This document shows positions 28,698-37,854 of a stretch of DNA of 64,000 nucleotides, in pieces. A program made the translations under genes and the position numbers. Numbering within the stretch: position 1 is the first letter of the stretch; each line of letters opens with the position of its first letter. The stretch is from Micrococcales bacterium (lineage in GTDB: Bacteria; Actinomycetota; Actinomycetes; Actinomycetales; Dermatophilaceae), in assembly GCA_021287075.1 (NCBI GenBank), contig JAJTBD010000011.1:1-64000 (forward strand), in the 5' to 3' direction. A model generated the notes under the pieces. The model ran no database searches, had not been told where the DNA came from, and was given only the letters and a program-made list of their open reading frames with translations.

Positions 28698-29260
28698 GGG
28701 CAGTAGGCCCCGCCGTCGGCGAGGTCGGCACGCAGACCGGCGGCCGTCGCCGGGCCGAATCCCGGCTCCAGGTGGGGCGGACGGGCGAAGGTGTGGGCCT
28801 GCTCCCGAGCCGCCTCGCGCCGGCCGATGAAGTCGGTCAGCGTGGCGACCACCGACGCGGGATTGCCGACGGCCACGTGCCCCGACGGCACATCCCTGGT
28901 GACCACGGACCCGGCCCCGATGATGACGTCGTCGCCGATGGTGACGCCCGGCAGCACGATCACACCCGCTCCGAGGAAGACCCGCGAGCCGATCCGGATC
29001 GGCGCGATCCGGGTCAGCCCCGTGTGCACCTTGGTGCTGGCGTCATGCGCGATCAGGCTCACCCGGGGAGCGAGGGTGACGTCGTCACCGAGCTCGATCA
29101 GATAGGCGAAGTCCTCGTCGATGATCGCCCCCGGGCCCAGGTGGAGGTCGCGGCCGTGGACCATGCCGAGGCGACGCAGATCCTCCGCGGTCCGTCGCCC
29201 GATGAACCGGTTGCGTAGTGCTGTCGCGAGCGTTCGCGCGCCCATGCCTGTGCCTCTCAT
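28694..29260 (-). CDS. Sugar O-acyltransferase, left-handed beta-helix type
   Basis: The 188-residue protein shows hexapeptide repeats from LGPGAIIDEDF to VIIGAGSVVTRDVPSGHVAVGNPA, the pattern of WcaF/Maa-like sugar acetyltransferases. It probably decorates the polysaccharide repeat. Two N-terminal Met codons (residues 1 and 6) are possible starts. It is alone on the minus strand within the plus-strand exopolysaccharide genes. Confidence 0.88.
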   Translation of the reverse strand: MRGTGMGARTLATALRNRFIGRRTAEDLRRLGMVHGRDLHLGPGAIIDEDFAYLIELGDDVTLAPRVSLIAHDASTKVHTGLTRIAPIRIGSRVFLGAGVIVLPGVTIGDDVIIGAGSVVTRDVPSGHVAVGNPASVVATLTDFIGRREAAREQAHTFARPPHLEPGFGPATAAGLRADLADGGAYCP

Positions 29261-29366
29261 GCCTGTCGATGTCCCCCCGGGCGGCCGCGTGGCCGGTCCT
29301 CAGGATGCCACTCCCGCGCAGGTGAACGCCCCAGGGCCCGAGCCCGCCGGCGCCCACGCCGCGGGC

Positions 29367-29379
29367 TATTGTGGCCACA
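29367..29379. promoter_or_regulatory. Palindrome and possible -10 between divergent genes
   Basis: TGTGGCCACA (29370-29379) is a perfect 10-bp palindrome overlapping a possible -10 TATTGT (29367-29372), 53 bp before the tandem hydrolase gene. It is a plausible promoter/operator, but no regulator is identified. Confidence 0.3.
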
Positions 29380-29431
29380 GGGGGTCCGCGGAAGACCGGT
29401 TGCCCCCGTCGTGGACAGGGGGAGGCGCCTG

Positions 29432-31156
29432 ATGCCGCAGGCACGAGGCGGGACGGCGATCCGGCGCGAGCAGACCTGGCTGGTCGATCAGGAGCGGTCG
29501 CTGCTCGCACACGTCCACCTCCCGGCCGACGGGCGCGCGCGTGGCGCCGTGGTCATCGCCGACAGCTTCGGCCGCGACCGCATCGTCGCGGTGCGGGCGA
29601 TGGCGGCGCTGGCCGACACACTTGCGCAGTCAGGGCTCGTCGCCGTCCGGTTCGACTGGAGCGGCACTGCCAACAGCGGTCCACGCCCGAGCGGGAGCGC
29701 CCCTGCCGCGGCCTGTGTGGCAGACCTCGACCTCGTCCTCGATCTCGTCCGCGACACCCTTGGGCAGGAGGCTGTCACGCTCGTCGGGCACCGCATGGGC
29801 GTGCTGCTGGCCGCCGAGTGGGCCCACTCCCGTCCAGAGGGCGACGAGACGCTCGTCCTGTGGGATCCGCCGCGGTCCGGCCGCAGCTGGCTGCGGGCGT
29901 TCGCCGCGGTCCATCGGATGAGCCACGAGGCCGGCATGCGAGGGGTGCACGTCCCGCCGGCAGCGGGTGCGACCGAGACCCCAGGACGGCTGTTCACCAA
30001 GGAGGAGTCCCAGGACTTCGGCAGGCTCACGCCGACGGTGCCCGCGACGGCAGCCGACCGCACCCACTTCCTGGTCCGCGACGGCGATGCCCCGCCCGCC
30101 ACGCCCGAGGGGCAGCCGACCGCGCACTGCCACACGATCCACGGGCAGGAGTCCTTCGTCGACCAGCCGTCGGCGCTGGCGCGCGTGCCCCGAGATGTCA
30201 TCGCACTGATCCAGAACCTCTGTGCCACAGGGCAGTTGGTCACGCTCCCGCAGTGGGAGCCCACCCTGGAGGCGGTCGTCGGCACCGTCCGGGTGCGCGG
30301 CACAGACCATCCCCTCCGAGAGCGCATCGTGCGCCTCGAGGGCTGCCACGGGATCGTGACCGACGCCATCGGCACCAGCCGGCTCTCCCAGGTCCTCTTC
30401 GCGGGGGGCTGCGAGCCCCTCGAGGGGCCCACCGGCCTGTGGGTGAGTCTGGCCAGGTCGGCTGCGGCGCGTGGGGTCAGCTCACTGCGCACCGACCTGC
30501 CGGGGTCGGGGGAGCAGGTCGACACGGGCGTGGACGTCGACCGCACCCCCTATTCCTCAGAGCGCGTCACCGCGGCCACGGCCGTCGTCGGGGCCTTTGC
30601 CCGCCTCACCGGGGCCGAGCCGGTCCTGACCGGCCTGTGCGCGGGCGCCTGGATGGCCAGCGAGGTCGCCACCCGGCGGCCCACGCCGCTGGTGATCGGC
30701 ATCAACCAGATCTACTGGTCCGCGCCGGAGGTCGCCGACAGCGCACCGCCCCCGGCCGAGGTCGATGCCGAGGCACTGGTCCCCGACACCGGCTCAGGGG
30801 ATCTCTCCCACCGCCTGCGTCAGCTCGTCAAACACCGCGCGCCCTATCCTGCGCTCCTGCCGCTCGCGCGGCGCGGGGCGATAGAGATGGCCGAGCCACT
30901 CTTCGCCGGCCTGGTCCGGCAGGGGACGACCGTCCACCAGATCTTCTCGGTGGGCGACTACGGCTATTGGCTCCAGCAGCGGGGCCGCAACGCGCATCGC
31001 CGGCTCCTCGGGCGGGGGAGCATCGACATCGAGGTCGACCGCTATCTCGACCACTCGCTCATGGCCGACGCCGGTCGGTGCTCGACATCCGAGCGGGTGC
31101 TCGCCCTGCTCACGCGTGCCGCCCGCGGTGGCACCGCCCCGGGGCGGCCGGATTGA
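29432..31156 (+). CDS. Tandem alpha/beta-hydrolase protein with altered nucleophile elbows
   Basis: The 574-residue protein is two alpha/beta-hydrolase-like domains in one chain. The first resembles exosortase-system-associated hydrolases (RGAVVIADSFGRDR, then VRFDWSGTANSG), but its nucleophile elbow reads GHRMG with Arg where Ser is expected. The second has LRTDLPGSGE and the elbow GLCAGAW, with Cys in the nucleophile place. No signal peptide is visible. Position in an exopolysaccharide locus suggests a role in handling acylated or peptide-like precursors, possibly non-catalytic. ATG 29432 has a GGGGGAGG site; the frame opens upstream at 29,369. Confidence 0.8.
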   Translation: MPQARGGTAIRREQTWLVDQERSLLAHVHLPADGRARGAVVIADSFGRDRIVAVRAMAALADTLAQSGLVAVRFDWSGTANSGPRPSGSAPAAACVADLDLVLDLVRDTLGQEAVTLVGHRMGVLLAAEWAHSRPEGDETLVLWDPPRSGRSWLRAFAAVHRMSHEAGMRGVHVPPAAGATETPGRLFTKEESQDFGRLTPTVPATAADRTHFLVRDGDAPPATPEGQPTAHCHTIHGQESFVDQPSALARVPRDVIALIQNLCATGQLVTLPQWEPTLEAVVGTVRVRGTDHPLRERIVRLEGCHGIVTDAIGTSRLSQVLFAGGCEPLEGPTGLWVSLARSAAARGVSSLRTDLPGSGEQVDTGVDVDRTPYSSERVTAATAVVGAFARLTGAEPVLTGLCAGAWMASEVATRRPTPLVIGINQIYWSAPEVADSAPPPAEVDAEALVPDTGSGDLSHRLRQLVKHRAPYPALLPLARRGAIEMAEPLFAGLVRQGTTVHQIFSVGDYGYWLQQRGRNAHRRLLGRGSIDIEVDRYLDHSLMADAGRCSTSERVLALLTRAARGGTAPGRPD

Positions 31157-31183
31157 CGTCGGCGCGGCGAGCGCGCATATAGT
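31153..31183 (+). promoter_or_regulatory. Candidate promoter for the Wzz-like gene
   Basis: TTGACG (31153-31158) overlaps the upstream stop codon, and TATAGT (31178-31183) follows after a long 19-bp spacer. The downstream gene starts at 31,232. Confidence 0.4.
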
Positions 31184-31231
31184 CGAAAACAGGGGGGCCC
31201 GACAGTGCCTCTCCCATCAGGAACGGATGAG

Positions 31232-31981
31232 ATGTCTACGTCACCAGACGATCGCACAGGCCTTGGGGGAGAGCCCCTGGCTCCCAACGACGACCACGCC
31301 GGCAGCCAGGCAGCTGAGGACTACTCCGGCCGCAGGGTGGCTGAGGACTACCCCGGCCGCCGGGCCGCTGAGGACTACCCCAGCCGCAGGGCACCCGAGG
31401 AGCGCCGCCAGGTGCAGCGCACCGAGGGGCGCGGGCCGGTGCCGCTCGCCCTGGCACTGGTCGTCCTCGGGCTGCTGCTCGGTGCGCTCGGTGCCTTCGC
31501 CATCACCCAGCGGATGCAGACGTCCTACGCCGTCTCGAGCCAGTACGCGATCCTGCCCGGAACCGACGCCAAGGAGGTGGGCCAGGTCGCCTATCTCACG
31601 CCGGTCTTCGCGGCCATGGCCAACGACCCCAGCACCCAGGACCGTGTGGAGGGGGTGCTGGACCGCAAGCCCGACGGGGCGACCACGACGACCTATCCGG
31701 AGAGCCAGCTGCTCTACACCGTGACCGTGCGCAGTCACTCGGCCACCAACGCCCTCAAGACGGCGCAGGCCTACGAGAAGGTTCTGATCGCCCGGGCCGC
31801 GGCCGGTGAGCCGGTGGAGCCGCGGGTCGCGCGGCTGTCCGTCGTGACGGCTGCGGCCGCCCCGGAGGAGCCCGAGGGGCTGCGTCCCGAGGTGGTGTGG
31901 GTGGGTGCCCTTGCCGCCGGGTGCGCGCTGGGCCTGCTGGCAGCGCTCGGGGTGCTGGGTCGTGCCGGACGTGGGAGCTGA
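31232..31981 (+). CDS. Wzz-like polysaccharide chain-length protein
   Basis: The 249-residue protein has two membrane segments, one at about residues 68-92 (LALALVVLGLLLGALGAFAI) and one near the C-terminus (VGALAAGCALGLLAALGVLG), enclosing an extracytoplasmic loop. This is the topology of Wzz/polysaccharide co-polymerases, though the chain is short. The cytoplasmic N-terminus carries three 9-residue repeats of the form AEDYxGRRx, encoded by a 27-bp tandem repeat. No BY-kinase gene is nearby. Confidence 0.7.
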   Translation: MSTSPDDRTGLGGEPLAPNDDHAGSQAAEDYSGRRVAEDYPGRRAAEDYPSRRAPEERRQVQRTEGRGPVPLALALVVLGLLLGALGAFAITQRMQTSYAVSSQYAILPGTDAKEVGQVAYLTPVFAAMANDPSTQDRVEGVLDRKPDGATTTTYPESQLLYTVTVRSHSATNALKTAQAYEKVLIARAAAGEPVEPRVARLSVVTAAAAPEEPEGLRPEVVWVGALAAGCALGLLAALGVLGRAGRGS

Positions 31982-31987
31982 CCGAGG

Positions 31988-33052
31988 GTGCGAGTCCTCC
32001 AGGTCGTCAAATCGCTTGACCGGGGCGGCGCTGAGGTCCTGGTGCGCACCCTCTCCGGGGCCCTCGCCGCGCAGGGCCACGAGGTAGCCGTCGCTGCGAT
32101 GCCGGGCACCCTGTCCGACTCGCTCACCGTGCCGCAGTACGCCCTGCCCCCGTCGGGCACCGACCCGCGGCTCCTGGTCGCCAGCGCTCGCGCCCTGGCC
32201 GGCGCCATCGCCGACTTCCGCCCAGACGTCGTGCACGCCCACAACTCGGGCATGCTCGCTGTCGCGGGGCTCGCCACCCGCAGGGGTCGGCGCGCGCCCG
32301 CCCTCACCACCATGCACGGCGGGATCGGTGCGCCCGAGTACCGCCGGGCGGTGCGGCTCAGCCGCCTTGCCCGGATCCCGCTGGTGGCCTGTGGGCCCGC
32401 CGTGGCCCGGCACATCTCGGCGGCCGGGGGGCAGGCCCTCGCGACCGTCGTCAACGGCGTCGACCCCCGCCCGGCCCGGCCGACGGGGGAGACCCGCCGC
32501 GAGCTGGGGGTGGCCGACGGCGACCTGCTCGTGGTGCAGGTGGGCCGATTGGTCCCAGAGAAGAACCCCGTGCTCGCGGTCGAGGGCTATGCGGCCAGTG
32601 GCCTCCCCGGCATCCTGGCGTTTGCCGGAGCGGGGCCCCTGCGCGACGAGGTCGCTGATGCAGCGGCGCGGTGCGGGATCACCGACCGAGTGCGTCTGCT
32701 GGGCGCCCGGGACGACGTCGCCGACCTGATGAGCGCCGCCGACGTGGTGCTGCTCACCAGCCGGATCGAGGGGCTGCCCCTCGTGCTGCTCGAGGCGATG
32801 ACGCTCGGCCGTCCCGTCGTGGGGACGCGCGCCTCTGGGGTCATCGAGCTGATCCGCGACGGTGTCGACGGGCTGCTCGTGGACCAGGAGCCGTCGGCTG
32901 TCGGGGCCGGGCTGGCCAGGCTGGCCGGCGACCCGGCGCTGCGTGACTCGCTCGGTGCTGCGGCCCGCGAGCGTGCCGCAGCGGAGTTCTCCGCGCAGCG
33001 GATGGTGACCGACTACGTCGGCCTCTACGAGCGGCTGGCCGGCAAGGCCTGA
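31988..33052 (+). CDS. Glycosyltransferase family 4
   Basis: The 354-residue GT-B enzyme begins with RVLQVVKSLDRGGAEVLVRTL, has PDVVHAHNSG, VVNGVDP, VGRLVPEKNP and the donor site SRIEGLPLVLLEAMTLGRPVVG. It starts with GTG 6 bp after the Wzz-like gene and is surely in the same transcript. Specificity is unknown. Confidence 0.92.
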   Translation: MRVLQVVKSLDRGGAEVLVRTLSGALAAQGHEVAVAAMPGTLSDSLTVPQYALPPSGTDPRLLVASARALAGAIADFRPDVVHAHNSGMLAVAGLATRRGRRAPALTTMHGGIGAPEYRRAVRLSRLARIPLVACGPAVARHISAAGGQALATVVNGVDPRPARPTGETRRELGVADGDLLVVQVGRLVPEKNPVLAVEGYAASGLPGILAFAGAGPLRDEVADAAARCGITDRVRLLGARDDVADLMSAADVVLLTSRIEGLPLVLLEAMTLGRPVVGTRASGVIELIRDGVDGLLVDQEPSAVGAGLARLAGDPALRDSLGAAARERAAAEFSAQRMVTDYVGLYERLAGKA

Positions 33053-33060
33053 GGGACGGG

Positions 33061-33114
33061 CCTCACTCCGAGGCAGCGGGCCTCACTCCGAGGCAGCGGG
33101 CCTCACTCCGAGGC
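33061..33114. repeat. 20-bp direct repeats at the flippase 3' end
   Basis: The unit CCTCACTCCGAGGCAGCGGG occurs at 33061-33080 and 33081-33100, with a third partial copy from 33101. The third copy contains the stop codon and last codons of the minus-strand flippase gene, so the gene's 3' end has been duplicated outward. It fills the gap between convergent genes. Confidence 0.85.
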
Positions 33115-34686
33115 GAAGCTGTCGAAGAGCTCGCGCACCCGGACCGGTGCGCGCATGAGCATCGGTGCCGCGAGGTCCCGGTCCTCGATCCGCAGGGGCT
33201 TGGCGAGCCGGAAATACAGCGTCGCGGTCACCAGTCCGAGCAGGCCACCACCGATCAGGGTCACCAGGTGGGGCACCCCCGCGAGGAGCAGGGCCAGCCC
33301 GGGCAGGGCGCTGGCGGCCGCGCTGCCGAGCACGTGCAGCCAGGTCCGGGCCCCCACGGCCGGCACGTCGAGGGTGGCGCGGGCCTGGTGCAGCGCCGTG
33401 GCGCACCCGACGATCGTGCCGAGAGTGGAGGCGACCGCCGCGCCATAGGCGGCAAAGGGCGGGATCAGGGCGAGGTCGGCGATGATCGTGACCACGGCGG
33501 CCACCAGCTGGGCCCGGACGGCGCGGCTCGCGCGGTCGGCCCCCAGCAGGGCCGCCGAGGCCAGCGATGTGATGGGGCCGGCGACCATGGGGCCGACGGT
33601 GGTGATGAGCAGCAGGTGTGCGGCGGTGAGATATCGCTCGCCATAGGCGACGAGCACAAGTGAGCCGCCGCAGGCCAGGAGCAGCCCGGCCAAGGGGGCG
33701 CTGACGAGCAGCATGAGGCGCTGGGCCGAGTGGTAGCCGGTGCGGACCCGGGCGATGTTGCCGGCGCCGATGAGCCGGGAGACCACCGGCAGGGTGACCG
33801 ATGACAGGGCCCTGGGCACCTGGGCGGCCGCCGTGGCGGCGGCGAAGGCCACGGAGAAGTAGGCGATCTGGTCGGCCCGGTCGTGATGGAAGAGGGCCAG
33901 GAAGACGAACTCACTGCGCTTGGCCACCACGGTCTCGAGGACCACCAGGGCCCCGCTCATGACGGCAAACCGGCCGACCTTGCGTCGCAGGGCCACCCGC
34001 TCCGCCGTCGGCACAGCGGGCAGCGCCCCCGTGGGCAGGCGCCGGGTGAACAGCAGGGTCGTCACGGTGGCCGAGACGATCATCCCCATCGCGGTCGCGA
34101 TGACCACGGCGTTGACCCCACCGCCCAGCGGGAGGGCGATGGCGATCGCGAGGAAGGCGAGGAAGGCGCAGGCCAGGCCCACTGCGGAGGGGACCCGGAA
34201 CTCGTGCAGGCCGTTGAGGCCCTGTGCGACGACGGCATGGGTGGTGACCATGGCCGCGGCCAGGGCGGCGAAGGCCCAGGCGACCGGCCAGTCGGAGTAC
34301 TGGAGGCGACCGATCCCGAGCACGATCAGCCCCGAGAGCACCGCCGGGATGGCACTGATCTTGATGGCCATCCAGCCCGCATAGCGCACGAGCTCGGGCC
34401 GCCCCTCGCCCAGGGAGCTGGAGATCACCTGCTCGACCGCGTTGGGCAGGCCCAGCCCGAGCAGGGCGCCCACGGTGACCGCGATGAACATGATGTAGCT
34501 CTGCACACCCTGCTCGGTGGGTCCGAGCATCCGGGCGACGATGATCGAGAGGATCAACGTGAGGATCTGCGGGATGAGATAGGCCCCGACGTTCCACATG
34601 GCGCCGAGCCCGATCGCGCGGGCCCCCGAGGAGCCGTCGGGCCGCTCGGGCTGGGCCTCGGGCTCCGCGGCCGACGAGGCCGTCAC
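33103..34686 (-). CDS. Polysaccharide flippase (Wzx/MurJ-like MOP superfamily)
   Basis: The 527-residue integral membrane protein has about 14 hydrophobic segments, with GAMWNVGAYLIPQILTLILS near the N-terminus and ARMLGPTEQGVQSY after it, typical of Wzx flippases. It probably moves undecaprenyl-linked repeats across the membrane. GTG 34686 overlaps the preceding polymerase gene as GTGA. Confidence 0.9.
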   Translation of the reverse strand: MTASSAAEPEAQPERPDGSSGARAIGLGAMWNVGAYLIPQILTLILSIIVARMLGPTEQGVQSYIMFIAVTVGALLGLGLPNAVEQVISSSLGEGRPELVRYAGWMAIKISAIPAVLSGLIVLGIGRLQYSDWPVAWAFAALAAAMVTTHAVVAQGLNGLHEFRVPSAVGLACAFLAFLAIAIALPLGGGVNAVVIATAMGMIVSATVTTLLFTRRLPTGALPAVPTAERVALRRKVGRFAVMSGALVVLETVVAKRSEFVFLALFHHDRADQIAYFSVAFAAATAAAQVPRALSSVTLPVVSRLIGAGNIARVRTGYHSAQRLMLLVSAPLAGLLLACGGSLVLVAYGERYLTAAHLLLITTVGPMVAGPITSLASAALLGADRASRAVRAQLVAAVVTIIADLALIPPFAAYGAAVASTLGTIVGCATALHQARATLDVPAVGARTWLHVLGSAAASALPGLALLLAGVPHLVTLIGGGLLGLVTATLYFRLAKPLRIEDRDLAAPMLMRAPVRVRELFDSFASE

Positions 34687-35897
34687 CGCGTGGACCCTGC
34701 GGACAGTCGCGGCAGCGCGCGTGCGGTGCCGGCGGTCGCGATGATCAGCACCAGCCAGAGCGTCGGGTTGACCAGCTGGGAGGTGAACATGCTGCACACC
34801 AGACACGCGACAAGCGCGCCGGTCCCGGCAGCGCTCAGGGTGCTCGACCGGCGGGGGCCCCGGCCCCGGGCGGTGGACGAGGCGTCCCACAGGGCGCTGA
34901 GCGTGAAGGCCCCAAAGAGGGCCAGGCCCACGAGTCCCGTGGAGTAGAGCACCTCGATGGGCGTGTTGTGGGCCACGTGCACGATGAAGGCTCCCGGAGG
35001 TGTGTGCGAGGCCGGCGCGAGGAAGTCGGCCAGCGTGTTGGGCCCGACGCCGTGCAGCCAGTTGGACGTGCCGAGGTTGGCGCCCTGCACCCAGGCCTCC
35101 ACACGGCTGGAGACATTGCGGTCGGCGACGACGCCCTTCTGCATCAGCCCGGTGCGCAGCTGCACGGTCCACCACGGCGCAGCGACAGCGGCGACGATGC
35201 CGGCGACGATCATCCCCGCCGTCAGCCGTCGGCGGGCCGCCGGTGCCGCGACGAAGACGACAACGAGGCCGATGGCCAGGGCCAGGATGGAGCCGCGACT
35301 CAGTGACGCGAGCACCGACAGGCTCAGCACCGCCGCGGCGAGTGCGCTCAGGCCGCGCACGCGCGGGGTCGTCTGGGGCATCACCGCCATGGTGACCGCG
35401 ATCACGGCCGCCGTTGCGGTGTAGGCGCCGAGGTCGTTGACGTCGACGTCGGGGATGCTTGCCGTGATGGACGTCCCGGCCAGCCAGCGCTGGAGGGCCC
35501 ACACCCCCGCGGCCAGGCAGCCCGCCAGATAGCCGCCGACAGCGGCGACCGTGCGGGCGGGCGTGGTCAGCAGGGAGGCCATCGCCACGACGCAGACGGC
35601 CCAGCCGATCACTGTGGCGAGGGTCTCCGACGACGCGATGGGATCGGTCGACGCGCCGACGGCCACGGCATACCAGGACGCAAAGGCCAGCAGCAGCAGC
35701 TGCGTCGGGCCCACGCGGGGCCGGTCATGGCGCAGCAGGAGGTCACCCACTGCCAGCCCGATCGCGGCCGCGATGGCGAGTTTGGGGGCAGCTCCCCCGC
35801 GGAGTCCGCCGCTGAGTGGGAAGAAGGCGAAGAAGGCGGCGACGAAGACCCAGATGACGGGTTCGACCGCATCACGAACCACGGCAATTCTGCCCAC
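34683..35897 (-). CDS. O-antigen ligase/polymerase family membrane protein (Wzy-like)
   Basis: The 404-residue protein has about 11 membrane segments. A large external loop between late segments carries VGPNTLADFL and VAHNTPIEVLYSTGLVG, the Wzy_C-type motif that includes a conserved His, and LSRGSILAL precedes it. It likely polymerises repeat units made by the neighbouring enzymes. It starts with GTG. Confidence 0.88.
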   Translation of the reverse strand: MGRIAVVRDAVEPVIWVFVAAFFAFFPLSGGLRGGAAPKLAIAAAIGLAVGDLLLRHDRPRVGPTQLLLLAFASWYAVAVGASTDPIASSETLATVIGWAVCVVAMASLLTTPARTVAAVGGYLAGCLAAGVWALQRWLAGTSITASIPDVDVNDLGAYTATAAVIAVTMAVMPQTTPRVRGLSALAAAVLSLSVLASLSRGSILALAIGLVVVFVAAPAARRRLTAGMIVAGIVAAVAAPWWTVQLRTGLMQKGVVADRNVSSRVEAWVQGANLGTSNWLHGVGPNTLADFLAPASHTPPGAFIVHVAHNTPIEVLYSTGLVGLALFGAFTLSALWDASSTARGRGPRRSSTLSAAGTGALVACLVCSMFTSQLVNPTLWLVLIIATAGTARALPRLSAGSTR

Positions 35898-35978
35898 GGT
35901 GTCTCTTCCCCCTAGTGGCCCGGCGGTTGCCTGACCAGTGCAGAAGTGTAGACGAGCAAGATGTCCGCGCCCTCCCCG

Positions 35979-37193
35979 TCAGTCGCTGGGGACGGCGATG
36001 GCGGTCCTGGCGCCGACCTCCACATCGCGGGCCGTCGAGCCGAGACCGAGCTCCCCAGATGAGCTGCGCAGCGCCTCCCCGCGGGCGTTGACCACCAGCC
36101 ACCCCTCGGCGAAGGGCCGCACCCACACCCCTGGCGCCGCCTCACGAGCGGAAGCGGTCGGAGCGCCGAGATCGAGGTCGGCAGCCGGCCGCGCCGACCT
36201 CATCGAGGCCGTGGGGATGGTCCACATCGAGGCGCCGGGGCGGGAGTCGCCGAGCAGATAGACGCCGCGGTGGAAAGCCTGCGTGCGCCCGTCATCGGCC
36301 GAGCCATAGGTGAGCGCGAGCACTCCCGCGCCGTGCTGCTGGATCAGGGCCATCTCGCGCAGGCGCCACCTCACCTGCCCCTCGTCGAAGCGCTGCCGTG
36401 GACCGCGATCGAGCGGGGAGTCACCCCACGCCACGAAGTGCTCCAGCATCACCAGGTCGACCAGCGGGGACCACGCGGAGAGCGGTCCCTCGAAGTCGCC
36501 CCTCGACTGCTGGGCGTTGATGGCGATCACGTGCCCGTCGGAGCGGAGGGGGGCCGCGACCGCGAGCAGGAAGGAGGTGGTGGCGGCGAGCTGGGTCCCA
36601 CCGGTGATATCGGCCGGCTCCGCGCTGTAGGTGTGGCCGCGGGTGTCGGACAGGACGTCATCGAGGAAGACGCCGTCCCAGTCGGCGCCGGCCAGCTCCT
36701 GGCGCACCTTGGCCAGCGCGGCCCGCTGGTAGCCGGGATCGCCGGTGTCCATCGGCTGGAGATAGGGGAAGTCGTGCCAGCGGACGGGCGCGCCGGAGGC
36801 CGAGTGCAGCGCCCAGCCGGGACTGCGCTGCGCGGCCGCGGCGGTGACCACCGAGGGTCCCGTGGCCGAGTCGCCGCGGTCGGGGACCGCCGCGATGTTC
36901 TGGTAGAGCAGGATCCGGGTCGATGGGCTGCTCCGGCGGATCTGTCCGATCAGCGCCCGGTTGCTCTCCTGGAGGACGACGACGTCGGATGGGAGGGCTC
37001 CGTCGAGGCTGACCCGGGTGCCATGGAGCAGGGCCCCGACGTCGCGCGTGCCCGCCGTCGGCCGGTCCGTCTCGGTGCTGCTGGAGGGCGTGCCGCCCAC
37101 AGGCCGACAGGACGTGGTCAGGGTGAGCGCCAGCGCTGCGCAGATGGCACCGACCAGCCGGCGCATGGCTGCGGCACTGCGCGCGGCACCCAT
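35979..37193 (-). CDS. Lipoprotein, putative glycosidase-like TIM barrel
   Basis: The 404-residue protein begins with a leader ending in LTTSC, a lipobox. The body contains VRWHDFPYLQPMDTGDPGYQ, DWDGVFLDDVLSD and LVDLVMLEHFVAW, resembling the hypothetical glycosyl hydrolase 15 family and related TIM barrels in which Asp residues of the VFLDD strand are candidate catalytic groups. It may trim the exported polysaccharide. ATG 37166, closer to the leader, is an alternative start. Confidence 0.7.
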   Translation of the reverse strand: MGAARSAAAMRRLVGAICAALALTLTTSCRPVGGTPSSSTETDRPTAGTRDVGALLHGTRVSLDGALPSDVVVLQESNRALIGQIRRSSPSTRILLYQNIAAVPDRGDSATGPSVVTAAAAQRSPGWALHSASGAPVRWHDFPYLQPMDTGDPGYQRAALAKVRQELAGADWDGVFLDDVLSDTRGHTYSAEPADITGGTQLAATTSFLLAVAAPLRSDGHVIAINAQQSRGDFEGPLSAWSPLVDLVMLEHFVAWGDSPLDRGPRQRFDEGQVRWRLREMALIQQHGAGVLALTYGSADDGRTQAFHRGVYLLGDSRPGASMWTIPTASMRSARPAADLDLGAPTASAREAAPGVWVRPFAEGWLVVNARGEALRSSSGELGLGSTARDVEVGARTAIAVPSD

Positions 37194-37354
37194 GTCTGAA
37201 TGCTAACCCGCGGATGTCACACGGCCGGTCGGCCAGGGCCGGCCGCAGCGGTCCGCGCCCGTGCGAGAATGTCGCGGGACGACAGGCGCAGCCCCGGCGG
37301 CGCACTGACCGAGCGGGCGCCACAGACGGGCGCAGCAGATCGAGGAGAGATCAC

Positions 37355-37849
37355 GTGACACACAAGCGGGTGCGGACCGGCGCCGTCATCACCCTCCTGG
37401 GCAGCGGCCTGCTGCTCGCCGGCTGCGGCTCTGCGAGCACGGCCGCCACGGTGGGTGACCGCAAGATCAGCGAGGACGACGTCATGACGGTCGTCGAGCA
37501 GATCCAGCAGATGAGCCCCGAGGCGTCCAGCTTCACCCCGGCGGCGGCCACGGGTCTGCTGGTGCTGGCCCCCGAGGTGATCGCCGCGGCGGAGCGCAAC
37601 GGCAAGCCCGTCTCGGAGTCCGCGGCCAGGGCCCAGCTGTCTGGCCTGAAGGACCCTGCCCCGGCCACGGTCGAGGCGATTCGGGCCAACATGGCCTTCC
37701 CCGCGATCACGCAGGAGGACGGCATGGCGATCCTGGAGAGCCTGCGCAAGCAGAAGGTCCACCTCAACCCCCGCTACGGCACCTTCGACTACACCAAGGG
37801 CGAGCTGGCCCAGCCGCTGCCCAACTGGATCGAGAAGTCCGCGGGCTGA
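37355..37849 (+). CDS. SurA N-terminal-like lipoprotein
   Basis: The 164-residue protein has a leader with lipobox LLLAGC followed by a SurA N-terminal-like helical domain (VGDRKISEDDVMTVVEQIQQM). No peptidyl-prolyl isomerase domain is present. Position immediately before mazG is conserved in Actinobacteria; its function, perhaps as a cell-surface chaperone, is unknown. GTG 37355 has a GAGGAGAG site. Confidence 0.85.
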   Translation: MTHKRVRTGAVITLLGSGLLLAGCGSASTAATVGDRKISEDDVMTVVEQIQQMSPEASSFTPAAATGLLVLAPEVIAAAERNGKPVSESAARAQLSGLKDPAPATVEAIRANMAFPAITQEDGMAILESLRKQKVHLNPRYGTFDYTKGELAQPLPNWIEKSAG

Positions 37850-37854
37850 GCCCG

